Assembly (NCBI RefSeq): GCF_008639165.1
Contig: NZ_CP029197.1
Coordinates: 4,153,501-4,217,500 of the forward strand
Length of the DNA: 64,000 bases
Source of the DNA: Streptomyces venezuelae ATCC 10712
GTDB taxonomy: Bacteria; Actinomycetota; Actinomycetes; Streptomycetales; Streptomycetaceae
Direction of reading: 5' to 3'
In this document: positions 36,803-43,982 of the stretch, one piece after another
Numbering within the stretch: the first letter of the stretch is position 1
Layout: each line of letters opens with the position of its first letter
Made by a program: the position numbers and the translations under genes
The notes under the pieces: model-generated
What the model was told of the DNA's origin: nothing
What the model saw: the letters and a program-made list of their open reading frames with translations, nothing else
Database searches by the model: none

Positions 36803-37455
36803 CCGGCACCACCCCCACCCCCGACGGCACCCCCACCCCCGACGGCACCCCCACCCCCGGCACCACCCCCACCCCCGACGGCACCCCCACGAACCGCTTC
36901 CGGGCCGTCCTCCGGGACCTCAACGCGATCGACGGCGCCGTCTACGCCGCCGTGGCCGCCACCCCCACGCCCACCCTCGACACGAGCCTGCGCAGGCTGT
37001 CGCGGGCGGCGAACCACTCCAAGATCTCGTTCGGCGTGGCGGCCGCGCTCGCCCTGGTGCCCGGCCGGCCGCGCAGGGCGGCGCTGGCCGGGGTCGGGGC
37101 CGTCGCCGTGGCCTCGGCCACCGCCAACCTGCTGGGCAAGCGGCTGGTCCGCAGGCCCCGGCCGGACCGGGAGGCGGCCCGGGTGGTGGTGGGCCGTCAT
37201 GTGCGGATGCCGGACTCGGCGTCGTTCCCCTCCGGGCACACCGCCTCGGCGGTGGCCTTCGCCACCGCCGTGGGCGTGGTGCTGCCGCCGGCCGCCGTGC
37301 CCCTCCAGGTCCTGGCGATGGCCGTGGGCTACTCCCGCGTCCACACCGGGGTGCACTACCCCGGTGACGTCGCGGCCGGTGCGGTCCTCGGCATCGCGAG
37401 CGCCGCCGTCTCCCTGGTCGCCGGGGCCTCTCTGCCGCCCGCCAGGGGGAAGTGA
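36799..37455 (+). CDS. PAP2 family phosphatase
   Basis: 218 residues, starting in an ATGA overlap with the lipid kinase. The first 32 residues are Thr-Pro-Thr-Pro-Asp-Gly repeats, also visible in the DNA at 36808-36885. The rest is a PAP2 membrane enzyme with the three signature blocks: KRLVRRPRP, FPSGHTAS and SRVHTGVHYPGD, in membrane helices. It is expected to dephosphorylate phosphatidate, undecaprenyl-PP or a similar lipid, in opposition or sequence to the kinase. The Pro-rich start is not part of the family. Confidence 0.93.
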   Translation: MTGTTPTPDGTPTPDGTPTPGTTPTPDGTPTNRFRAVLRDLNAIDGAVYAAVAATPTPTLDTSLRRLSRAANHSKISFGVAAALALVPGRPRRAALAGVGAVAVASATANLLGKRLVRRPRPDREAARVVVGRHVRMPDSASFPSGHTASAVAFATAVGVVLPPAAVPLQVLAMAVGYSRVHTGVHYPGDVAAGAVLGIASAAVSLVAGASLPPARGK

Positions 37456-37491
37456 CCGGGAGTCACGGACCCACGGGGCGGCGACGCCGGC

Positions 37492-38451
37492 TCAGTACGT
37501 CGCGCGGGCCAGGTCCTCCTCCGAGAGGCCGAGTGCGGCGAGCCGCTCCGGGTCCGCCAGGATCTGGAGCTCGACGATCCGGTCGCCGGCGATGGTGAAG
37601 GCCATGAGCGCGCCCGGGCGTCCGTCGACGACGGACAGGACGGCGGGGGCGCCGTTGACCACGACCGGCAGCGCGGCCTGCCGGAACCTGGCGTACATGA
37701 GGGCCTGCGAGATGACGGCCTCGGCGCCCCGGACGAGCTTGGAGACGGCCGCGAGGGTCCTGCCGCCGTCCGCGCGCAGCACCACGTCCGGGTCGAGGAC
37801 GGCGAGCAGGCCTTCGAAGTCGCCGCCGTTCGCGGCGGCGAGGAAGGCGTCGGCGATCTCCCGCTGCCTGCGGGCGTCCGGTCCGGGGGCGGGGGTGGCG
37901 TCCTGGACGCGGCGGCGGGCCCGGCTGGCGAGCTGGCGGGTGGCGGCGGGGGTGCGGTCCACGATCCGCGCGATCTCGTCGAAGGAGACGGCGAACATGT
38001 CGTGGAGGACGAAGGCGAGCCGCTCGGCGGGTCCCAGGGTCTCCAGGACGACGAGCAGGGCGAGACCGACGGACTCGGTGACCTCCGCCGTGTGTTCGGG
38101 GTCGGTGGCGCCGGCTACCCGGACGACGGGGTCGGGGACGTAGTACTCCAGCGGGTCCTCGCGGCGTGAGCCGCGCGAGCGCAGCATGTCGAGGCAGACC
38201 CGGCCGACGACCGTGGTGAGCCAGCCGCTGAGGTTCTCGACCGCGCTGACGTCGCTGCGGTTGAGCTTGAACCAGGCCTCCTGGACGGCGTCCTCGGCCT
38301 CGCTGAGCGAGCCCAGCATCCGGTAGGCGACCGCCCGCAGATGGCCCCGATCGGCCTCGAAGCGCCGGGCGAGCAGCTCCTTGGCGTCGGTCAGGTCGTC
38401 GTGGTCGTGGTCCACTCGCACTCGTCGGTCTCCCCGTTCGCGTCCCGTCAT
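37492..38451 (-). CDS. ECF41-like RNA polymerase sigma factor with SnoaL-like C-terminal domain
   Basis: 319 residues from ATG at 38451. Sigma-2 (HLRAVAYRMLGSLSEAEDAVQEAWFKL) and sigma-4 (LGPAERLAFVLHDMFAVSFDEIARIV) are joined by a linker with YVPDP (in place of the family WLPEP). The C-terminal NTF2/SnoaL domain has DGGR and ends in ADPERLAAL, close to the DGGGK and NPDKL motifs by which ECF41 factors regulate themselves without a separate anti-sigma. A GTG at 38421 has a better Shine-Dalgarno sequence (GGGGAG, 8 nt). An ECF41-type promoter ends 8 nt before the ATG, which favours a leaderless start there. Confidence 0.88.
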   Translation of the reverse strand: MTGRERGDRRVRVDHDHDDLTDAKELLARRFEADRGHLRAVAYRMLGSLSEAEDAVQEAWFKLNRSDVSAVENLSGWLTTVVGRVCLDMLRSRGSRREDPLEYYVPDPVVRVAGATDPEHTAEVTESVGLALLVVLETLGPAERLAFVLHDMFAVSFDEIARIVDRTPAATRQLASRARRRVQDATPAPGPDARRQREIADAFLAAANGGDFEGLLAVLDPDVVLRADGGRTLAAVSKLVRGAEAVISQALMYARFRQAALPVVVNGAPAVLSVVDGRPGALMAFTIAGDRIVELQILADPERLAALGLSEEDLARATY

Positions 38452-38459
38452 GGCTCCAT

Positions 38460-38486
38460 GACGGTTCAAACCTCGCCGATGTGACA
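38460..38486 (-). promoter_or_regulatory. Predicted ECF41-type promoter upstream of the sigma gene
   Basis: On the minus strand TGTCACA (38486-38480), a 16-bp spacer and CGTC (38463-38460) match the published ECF41 promoter pattern exactly. It lies 8 nt before the sigma factor ATG, so the sigma factor probably drives its own gene. Confidence 0.7.
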
Positions 38487-38613
38487 CCGTCTGTCACCCC
38501 CGTTGCGGGGGGCGTCGGCGGCCGGGGGGATTCCGCTACGTGAGATCCACGCCGCCTCCGCGTGAACGCCCGGGATTCCCCGGCCGATGCTCCCCAGCGC
38601 CGTGGATCGCCTC

Positions 38614-38642
38614 TTCAAGGCAGTGATCATCCTCCATAGATT
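38614..38642 (+). promoter_or_regulatory. Predicted leaderless promoter of the rhodanese gene
   Basis: TTCAAG at 38614-38619, a 17-bp spacer and TAGATT at 38637-38642, 7 nt before the ATG at 38650. No Shine-Dalgarno sequence is visible. Confidence 0.55.
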
Positions 38643-38649
38643 GATCACC

Positions 38650-39144
38650 ATGACGACGACAACTTCGCAGGTCAACGCCGTACTCCGGACCCCGCCGGCC
38701 TCTCCCGCCGCCGCTGCCGCGTACTTCTCCGCCAGCCTCGCCTTCCACGCCGACGTGTCCGACGTGGCCGCCGCGCTCGCCGCCGCGGCCGCCGAGGGGA
38801 CCGACCCCGGCTTCGTGGTGATCGACTCGCGGTCGACGGCCTCCTGGGACCAGGGGCACGTGCCCGGCGCGATCCACCTGCCGACCGCGCTCATCCCCGA
38901 GCAGGCCGAGCGGCTGCTCGACCGGTCGGTGCCGGTCGTCACGTACTGCTGGGGCCCCGGCTGCAACGGCGCCACCCGCGCCGCGCTGGCCCTCGCGGAG
39001 CTGGGGTTCCAGGTGAAGGAGATGCTCGGCGGCTTCGAGTACTGGGTGCGCGAGGGCTTCGCGTACGAGACCTGGGAGGGCCCCGCGGAGAAGGCCGCGG
39101 ACCCGCTCACGGCCCCCGTCGACTCCGACGACTGCGGGTGCTGA
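38650..39144 (+). CDS. Rhodanese-like sulfurtransferase
   Basis: 164 residues; the ATG has no ribosome binding site but has a -10-like hexamer 7 nt upstream. The rhodanese fold is seen in FVVIDSRSTASWDQGHVPGAIHLPT, with the active-site Cys in TYCWGPGCNGATRAA, and the end EMLGGFEYWVREGF. A CxxxxCN loop rather than the classical CxxGxR places it in the variant family found beside stress regulators. The last residues are DDCGC. It faces away from the ECF41-like sigma gene across 198 bp and could be its target, although only the sigma side has a matching promoter. Confidence 0.9.
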   Translation: MTTTTSQVNAVLRTPPASPAAAAAYFSASLAFHADVSDVAAALAAAAAEGTDPGFVVIDSRSTASWDQGHVPGAIHLPTALIPEQAERLLDRSVPVVTYCWGPGCNGATRAALALAELGFQVKEMLGGFEYWVREGFAYETWEGPAEKAADPLTAPVDSDDCGC

Positions 39145-39197
39145 CGTAAACCGATTTCGTGATCGCCCCGGTCATGCCGTAGAGTCGTGTTTACCGA

Positions 39198-39271
39198 CGC
39201 GGGGTGGAGCAGCTCGGTAGCTCGCTGGGCTCATAACCCAGAGGTCGCAGGTTCAAATCCTGTCCCCGCTA
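39198..39271 (+). tRNA. Initiator tRNA-fMet(CAT)
   Basis: 74 nt. The first acceptor pair is a C-U mismatch and the anticodon stem has the three consecutive G:C pairs (CTGGG/CCCAG) that mark initiator tRNA. Anticodon loop CTCATAA, T-loop TTCAAAT. Confidence 0.96.
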
Positions 39272-39282
39272 CTCAGTAGCAG

Positions 39283-39319
39283 CGAAGGCCCGGATCCAGT
39301 CACTGGATCCGGGCCTTCG
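39283..39319 (+). terminator. Hairpin terminator of tRNA-fMet
   Basis: An 18-bp stem around one unpaired base (39301), ending GGGCCTTCG with the tail TCGTGTC. It has the same foot and tail as the hairpins after the Gly, Asp and Phe tRNA genes. Confidence 0.9.
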
Positions 39320-39338
39320 TCGTGTCTCCGCTCTTCGC

Positions 39339-39369
39339 TTGACCTTTACGCAACGTCAAGATCTAGCGT
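39339..39369 (+). promoter_or_regulatory. MerR-type promoter with 19-bp spacer, leaderless
   Basis: TTGACC at 39339-39344, a 19-bp spacer, then TAGCGT at 39364-39369. The spacer holds part of an inverted repeat cttgac/gtcaag (39338-39360). The overlong spacer is typical of promoters twisted into shape by MerR activators. Seven nt separate the -10 from the ATG at 39377, and there is no Shine-Dalgarno sequence. Confidence 0.72.
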
Positions 39370-39376
39370 TCTCGGC

Positions 39377-40117
39377 ATGGAGTGGTCGATCCAAGAGATC
39401 GCCAAGAAGGCCGGCACCACCAGCCGCACCCTGCGCCACTACGGGGAGCGCGGACTGCTGGAGCCGAGCCGGATCGGCGCGAACGGTTACCGGTACTACG
39501 ACCAGGCGGGGCTCGTGCGGCTGCAGCGCATCCTGCTGCTGCGCGAGCTGGGGCTCTCGCTGCCCGCCATCGCCGAGGTCCTCGCGGGGCAGCAGGACAC
39601 GTCCGCCGCCCTGCGGACCCATCTCGCCCTCCTGGAACAGGAGCGGGAGCGCATCGGGCGGCAGATCGCCTCGGTGCGGACCACTCTCCACAAGACCGAG
39701 AAGGGAGAAGAACTCATGGCCGACGAAGTGTTCGACGGTTTCGACCACACGGTGCACGAGAAGGAGGTCACCGAACGCTGGGGCCGCGAGGCGTACGAGA
39801 AGGGCGACCGCTGGTGGCGCTCGCTCAGCGCCGAGCGGCAGAAGGCGTTCATGGACGAGCAGGCCGGCATCGCCCGCGACTTCGCGCGGGCGCTCCAGCA
39901 GGGGCTCGCCGCGGACAGCGACGAGGTGCAGGCCCTCGCGCGCCGCCAGGTCGCCTGGCTGTCCTCCACCACGACCCCGACCAAGGAGTACGTGATCGGC
40001 CTCGGCCGCATGTACGTCGACGACCCGCGCTTCACCGCGCACTACGACAAGCACGGCGAGGGCACCGCCGTCCTCGTCCGGGACGCGATGGAAATCTACG
40101 CGGAGCGCAACCTGTAG
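39377..40117 (+). CDS. MerR family regulator with TipAS effector domain
   Basis: 246 residues. The MerR winged helix is MEWSIQEIAKKAGTTSRTLRHYGERGLLEPSR with a Gly-Tyr-Arg-Tyr-Tyr wing, then the dimerisation helix (residues 75-112). Residues 113-246 match the TipA 'S' domain (EVFDGFDHTVHEKEVTERWG at its start; YVIGLGRMYVDDPRFTAHYDK near the end), the fold that captures thiopeptide antibiotics. An internal start at ATG 39717 could give the short TipAS form, as in tipA. It probably activates its own 19-bp-spacer promoter. Confidence 0.93.
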   Translation: MEWSIQEIAKKAGTTSRTLRHYGERGLLEPSRIGANGYRYYDQAGLVRLQRILLLRELGLSLPAIAEVLAGQQDTSAALRTHLALLEQERERIGRQIASVRTTLHKTEKGEELMADEVFDGFDHTVHEKEVTERWGREAYEKGDRWWRSLSAERQKAFMDEQAGIARDFARALQQGLAADSDEVQALARRQVAWLSSTTTPTKEYVIGLGRMYVDDPRFTAHYDKHGEGTAVLVRDAMEIYAERNL

Positions 40118-40230
40118 CCCGTCCGTACGCCAGTCGGCCCCGTGGGAGTCGCCGCGCGGGGCCGGGGCGGTGACCCTGGGAGGGCGCGGTACGGTCCGCG
40201 GCCGGTACGGACCGGGCAGGAGAGGTACAG

Positions 40231-41427
40231 GTGGGGCAGCCCCTAGGAGTGGTCGGCGGTGGGCGGCGGGGCGGGGACCCCCGCTCGTACGGGCGTGCGC
40301 GGCGGTTCATCCGCGCGCTGCCCCCGCTGGTCATCGTGGGCGGTGTCGTCTTCGACCTCCTGACGCCGGCCAAGTACAGCGCGGCGCCGCTCTTCTCCGC
40401 CGCCCCGCTGATCGCGGCGCCGTTCTTCTCGACCCTGACGACGCTCCTCACCGGGATCGCCGCCGTCCTCGCCTCGCTCGGGCTGCACGTCTACAACGAG
40501 ACGGCGCTGGAGATCTCCTCGCTCACCGAGGTCCTCACCGTCCTCACGGTCTCCGCGCTGGCGCTGCTCATCAACCGGGTGGTGCGGCGCAGCGGCGAGC
40601 GGCTCGCCTCGGCGCGGGTGATCGCCGAGACCGCGCAGAAGGCGGTGCTGCCGACGCCCGCCGAGCGGATCGGCGGGCTGCACTGCGCGGCGCGGTACGA
40701 GGCGGCGCAGGCGGACGCGTTCATCGGCGGCGACCTGTTCGCCGTCCAGGACACGCCCTTCGGGGTGCGGCTCGTCGTCGGGGACGTCCGGGGGAAGGGC
40801 ATGGAGGCGGTGGAGGCCGTCGCCGTGGTGATCGGGGCGTTCCGGGAGGCGGCCGAGCAGGAGCGGACGCTGGAGGGCGTGGCCGGGCGGCTCGAACGGG
40901 CCCTCGCCCGGGAGGGCACCCGCAGGGACGGGCTCGACGCCTTCGAGGGGTTCACCACCGCCGTCCTGGCCGAGATTCCGCGCGGGGACGGCGGCGGCAC
41001 GTTCGACGGTTTCGTACGGGTCGTCAACCGCGGGCATCCGCCGCCGCTGATGCTGTACGCCGACGGGCGTCTCGACACCATGGATCCGGGCGAGGCGGCG
41101 CTGCCGCTCGGCATGGGCGATCTGGCGGCGTGGCCGGACCGGGCGGAGGCCCGGCCCTATCCGCCGGGCGCGACGCTGCTCTTCTACACCGACGGCCTCT
41201 CGGAGGCCCGGAACGCGGAGGGCGTCTTCTACGACCCGGGGCAGCGGCTGGCCGGCCGGATCTTCCCGGGGCCCGAGGAGCTGCTCGACGCGCTCGTCGA
41301 CGACGTACGGCTCCACACCGGCGGCGGGTCGACGGACGACATGGCGCTGCTCGCGGTGAGCCGGCCCGCGACGGGGCAGCCGGAGCGGCGGCGGACGATG
41401 CCGGTGGTGCCGCCGGGCGGGCGGTGA
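40231..41427 (+). CDS. Membrane PP2C/SpoIIE-type serine phosphatase
   Basis: 398 residues from a GTG with GGAGAGG upstream. Residues 28-120 hold three membrane segments (LPPLVIVGGVVFDLLTP; LTTLLTGIAAVLASLGL; EVLTVLTVSALALLI). The C-terminal SpoIIE-like PP2C domain has metal-binding Asp in IGGDLFAVQDT and VGDVRGKGMEA, then RVVNRGHPPPLML, TLLFYTDGLSEARN and STDDMALLAV. Such phosphatases usually act on anti-anti-sigma factors; no partner gene is adjacent. A divergent regulatory link is not seen. Confidence 0.92.
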   Translation: MGQPLGVVGGGRRGGDPRSYGRARRFIRALPPLVIVGGVVFDLLTPAKYSAAPLFSAAPLIAAPFFSTLTTLLTGIAAVLASLGLHVYNETALEISSLTEVLTVLTVSALALLINRVVRRSGERLASARVIAETAQKAVLPTPAERIGGLHCAARYEAAQADAFIGGDLFAVQDTPFGVRLVVGDVRGKGMEAVEAVAVVIGAFREAAEQERTLEGVAGRLERALAREGTRRDGLDAFEGFTTAVLAEIPRGDGGGTFDGFVRVVNRGHPPPLMLYADGRLDTMDPGEAALPLGMGDLAAWPDRAEARPYPPGATLLFYTDGLSEARNAEGVFYDPGQRLAGRIFPGPEELLDALVDDVRLHTGGGSTDDMALLAVSRPATGQPERRRTMPVVPPGGR

Positions 41428-41662
41428 GCGCCGCTCCGCTGACCCCGGTCACCGGCCGTAGTCGAGAGGTGTCGCTGCGATAACAATTGACTTAACGTCA
41501 GATCGCAGGGGTTTCGCCCCTCCTTGCTGAAGGGGGGTCAACTCGGGCTATTCCACCCCAATTCAATGAATGATCAAGGGGAACGGCTTGGAATCGGGAC
41601 CCCGCGTCTATTAACGTTCGATAACGCAGCGCGGTCGTCCCAGCCGTCGCAAGAGACGGCAC

Positions 41663-41800
41663 CGTGCGCACGCGCCGAATCCTGAAAAGGAACCGGGGAA
41701 CCACCACTTGGGGTGAATCGGGCCCCTCGCACCCCGTGCGACGAGCCCGTAGGAGACCTTCCTGCTCCGAACCCGTCAGCTAACCCGGTAGGCGAGAAGG
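41663..41800 (+). ncRNA. ydaO/yuaA-type cyclic di-AMP riboswitch
   Basis: The conserved blocks of the ydaO motif occur in the right order: cgccgaatcctg, aaaaggaaccggggaacca, gggtgaatc, gtaggagaccttcctgctcc, gaacccgtcagctaacccgg and taggcgagaagg. It lies in the 5' leader of the M23 peptidase gene and ends 20 nt before its GTG. In actinobacteria this class binds c-di-AMP and turns off cell-wall hydrolase genes. Edges are approximate. The 235 bp between the phosphatase stop and the motif hold the promoter and no gene. Confidence 0.95.
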
Positions 41801-41820
41801 AAGGAAAGGAGCGCGCCTTC

Positions 41821-42960
41821 GTGGCGTCCAACACTCCCGCACCCGAAGCCCCCTTCGACGCCTTCGGTGGTGGTGCGGGTCCCGCCGCCCCGGACACCGA
41901 GTGGAACCCCACCGAGGGCTCCCTGCGCGCCGAGAACCGCTCCGGCGGACGCCACCGCGTCGTCAAGCAGCGCTCCAACTTCGCCCGCTCCTCCACCGTC
42001 CTCGGCGTCGGCGTCATCGCCGCCGTCGGCGCGGGCGGCCTCGCCACCGCGCAGGAGAAGCCCCCGGTCGCCATTTCGCTGCCCGACCTCCCCGACATGC
42101 CCGACCTCGGCCTGCCGGACGCCCACGACCTCCCCGGCGTCGGCGCCCTCCTCCCCGAGGAGAACCACGAGACGGTCGCCGAGGGCCGCGCCAACCCCAA
42201 CCCGCTCACCGTCGCGACGTACGCCACCGACGACGAGCGGGCCACCAAGGCCGAGCGGGCCGAACCCGTCGCCGACATCCAGGCCGGCGCCGGCGACGCG
42301 GGCGAGGCCCTGCGCGCCCGCATCCTCCAGCAGGCCGAGCAGCAGCAGGCATCCGCCGACGCCGCCGACAAGGCCGCCGCGGAGAAGGCGGCGGCGGAGA
42401 AGGCGGCCGCCGAGGCCGCAGCCAAGGCCGACGCGGCGGAGAAGGCGGCCGCCGAGGCCAAGGCGAAGGCCGCGGCGGAAGCCAAGGCGAAGGCCGAAGC
42501 CGAGGCCAAGGCCAAGGCGGAAGCGGCCGCCGAGGCCGAGCGCCTCGCCAAGCTGGCCGCGAGCTACTCGATGCCGCTGTCCTCGTACAGCCTCAGCGCC
42601 ACCTACATGCAGTCCGGCTCGATGTGGTCCTCCGGCTACCACACCGGCCTCGACTTCGCCGCCCCCACCGGCACCCCGCTCAAGGCGGTGCACGGGGCCA
42701 CCGTCAAGTCCGCCGGCTGGTCCGGCTCGTACGGCTACCGGATCGTCCTGGAGCTGTCCGACGGCACCGAGGTCTGGTACTGCCACCTCTCGTCCATGAC
42801 CGTCAGCGCGGGCCAGACCGTCGGCACCGGCGAGACCATCGGCCGCGTCGGCGCCACCGGCAACGTCACCGGCGCCCACCTCCACCTGGAGGTGCACACC
42901 GCGGGCGGCGACGGCATCGACCCGGCGCAGTGGCTCCGCTCCAAGGGCCTCAGCCTCTGA
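41821..42960 (+). CDS. Secreted coiled-coil M23 family peptidase, under c-di-AMP riboswitch
   Basis: 379 residues from a GTG with GGAG 9 nt upstream. After a 60-residue cytoplasmic start comes one membrane segment (STVLGVGVIAAVGAGGLATA). Residues 165-245 are an Ala/Lys/Glu coiled coil (repeats of KAAAEKAAAEAAAK). The C-terminal LytM domain has the zinc ligands in SSGYHTGLDFAAP and AHLHLEVHTAGGD and the fold-defining GTPLKAVHGATV. It should cleave peptidoglycan outside the cell, with the coil acting as a spacer or activator arm. Control by the upstream riboswitch links wall hydrolysis to turgor and c-di-AMP. Confidence 0.94.
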   Translation: MASNTPAPEAPFDAFGGGAGPAAPDTEWNPTEGSLRAENRSGGRHRVVKQRSNFARSSTVLGVGVIAAVGAGGLATAQEKPPVAISLPDLPDMPDLGLPDAHDLPGVGALLPEENHETVAEGRANPNPLTVATYATDDERATKAERAEPVADIQAGAGDAGEALRARILQQAEQQQASADAADKAAAEKAAAEKAAAEAAAKADAAEKAAAEAKAKAAAEAKAKAEAEAKAKAEAAAEAERLAKLAASYSMPLSSYSLSATYMQSGSMWSSGYHTGLDFAAPTGTPLKAVHGATVKSAGWSGSYGYRIVLELSDGTEVWYCHLSSMTVSAGQTVGTGETIGRVGATGNVTGAHLHLEVHTAGGDGIDPAQWLRSKGLSL

Positions 42961-43004
42961 GCCGAGCCGGAATAGGTCCGGCGGGGGAGACGGTTGACCG
43001 ACGC

Positions 43005-43952
43005 ATGACCTCCCTCCGCCCGCTGGGCTCCTCCGACCTGCACGTCTTCCCGCTCGCCCTCGGCGGCAACGTCTTCGGCTGGACCGCCGACGAGGCCCAG
43101 TCCTTCGCCGTCCTCGACGCCTACACCGCCGCGGGCGGCAACTTCGTCGACTCCGCCGACGTCTACTCCGCCTGGGCCGAGGGCAACGAGGGCGGCGAGT
43201 CCGAGACCGTCATCGGCCGCTGGCTCGCCTCGCGCGGCAACCGCGACGACGTCCTCGTCGCCACCAAGGCCGGCGCCCACCCCCGCTTCAAAGGCCTGTC
43301 CGCCCCCACCATCAAGGGGGCGGCGGAGGAGTCCCTGCGGCGCCTCGGCACCGACCGGATCGACCTCTACTACACCCACTTCGACGACGAGTCGGTCCCC
43401 GTCGAGGAGATCGTCACCGCCCTCGACCAGCTGGTGAAGGAGGGCAAGGTGCGGGCCGTCGCCGCCTCCAACATCTCCCCGGAGCGGCTCCGCGCCTCCC
43501 TCGACTTCGCCGAGGCCGAGGGCCTCACCCGGTACGTCGCCCTCCAGCCGCACTACAACCTGGTCTCCCGCGACACCTACGAGGGCCCGCTCCTGGAGAC
43601 CGTCGAGCGCGCCGGACTCTCGGCCGTCCCGTACTACGGGCTCGCCGCCGGATTCCTCACCGGCAAGTACCGCCCCGGCGCCACCGTCGACAGCGTCCGC
43701 GCCTCCGGGGCCGCCGGACACCTCGACACCGAACGGGGCCGGGCGGTGCTCTCCGCGCTCGACACCGTCGCGGAGGCCCAGGGCGCGGAACTCGCCACCG
43801 TCGCCCTCGCCTGGCTCGCCTCCCGGCCCACCGTGGCCGCGCCGATCGCCTCGGCCCGTACGGTCGAGCAGGTCCCGGCCCTCGTCGCCGCGGCCGGGCT
43901 CACCCTCACGGAGGCCGAACTGACCCTCCTGACGGAGGCGTCGGCGCTCTAG
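43005..43952 (+). CDS. Aldo/keto reductase
   Basis: 315 residues forming a TIM barrel. The catalytic tetrad can be read as Asp and Tyr in NFVDSADVYSAWAEG, Lys in VLVATKAGAH and His in LYYTHFDDESV. The NADPH-binding end has SARTVEQVPAL. The Ser-Glu-rich loop GNEGGESETVIGRWL and the C-terminal helix are typical of the AKR11-12-like group. It reduces carbonyl compounds with NADPH; no substrate is implied by its neighbours. It starts 44 bp after the M23 gene and could be read from the same transcript. Confidence 0.93.
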   Translation: MTSLRPLGSSDLHVFPLALGGNVFGWTADEAQSFAVLDAYTAAGGNFVDSADVYSAWAEGNEGGESETVIGRWLASRGNRDDVLVATKAGAHPRFKGLSAPTIKGAAEESLRRLGTDRIDLYYTHFDDESVPVEEIVTALDQLVKEGKVRAVAASNISPERLRASLDFAEAEGLTRYVALQPHYNLVSRDTYEGPLLETVERAGLSAVPYYGLAAGFLTGKYRPGATVDSVRASGAAGHLDTERGRAVLSALDTVAEAQGAELATVALAWLASRPTVAAPIASARTVEQVPALVAAAGLTLTEAELTLLTEASAL

Positions 43953-43982
43953 GGACTGTCCCGGGAACAGACGGGGCCCGGC

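Noticed and set aside
36808..36885. A CRISPR-like or minisatellite array at the start of the PAP2 gene
   Set aside because: The repeats are short coding repeats (Thr-Pro-Asp-Gly) without spacers, and there are no cas genes.
38491..38512. A second ECF41 promoter facing the rhodanese (TGTCACC ... CGTC on the plus strand)
   Set aside because: The spacer is 14 bp rather than 16 and the -35 has a mismatch; the rhodanese has a better housekeeping-like promoter next to its ATG.
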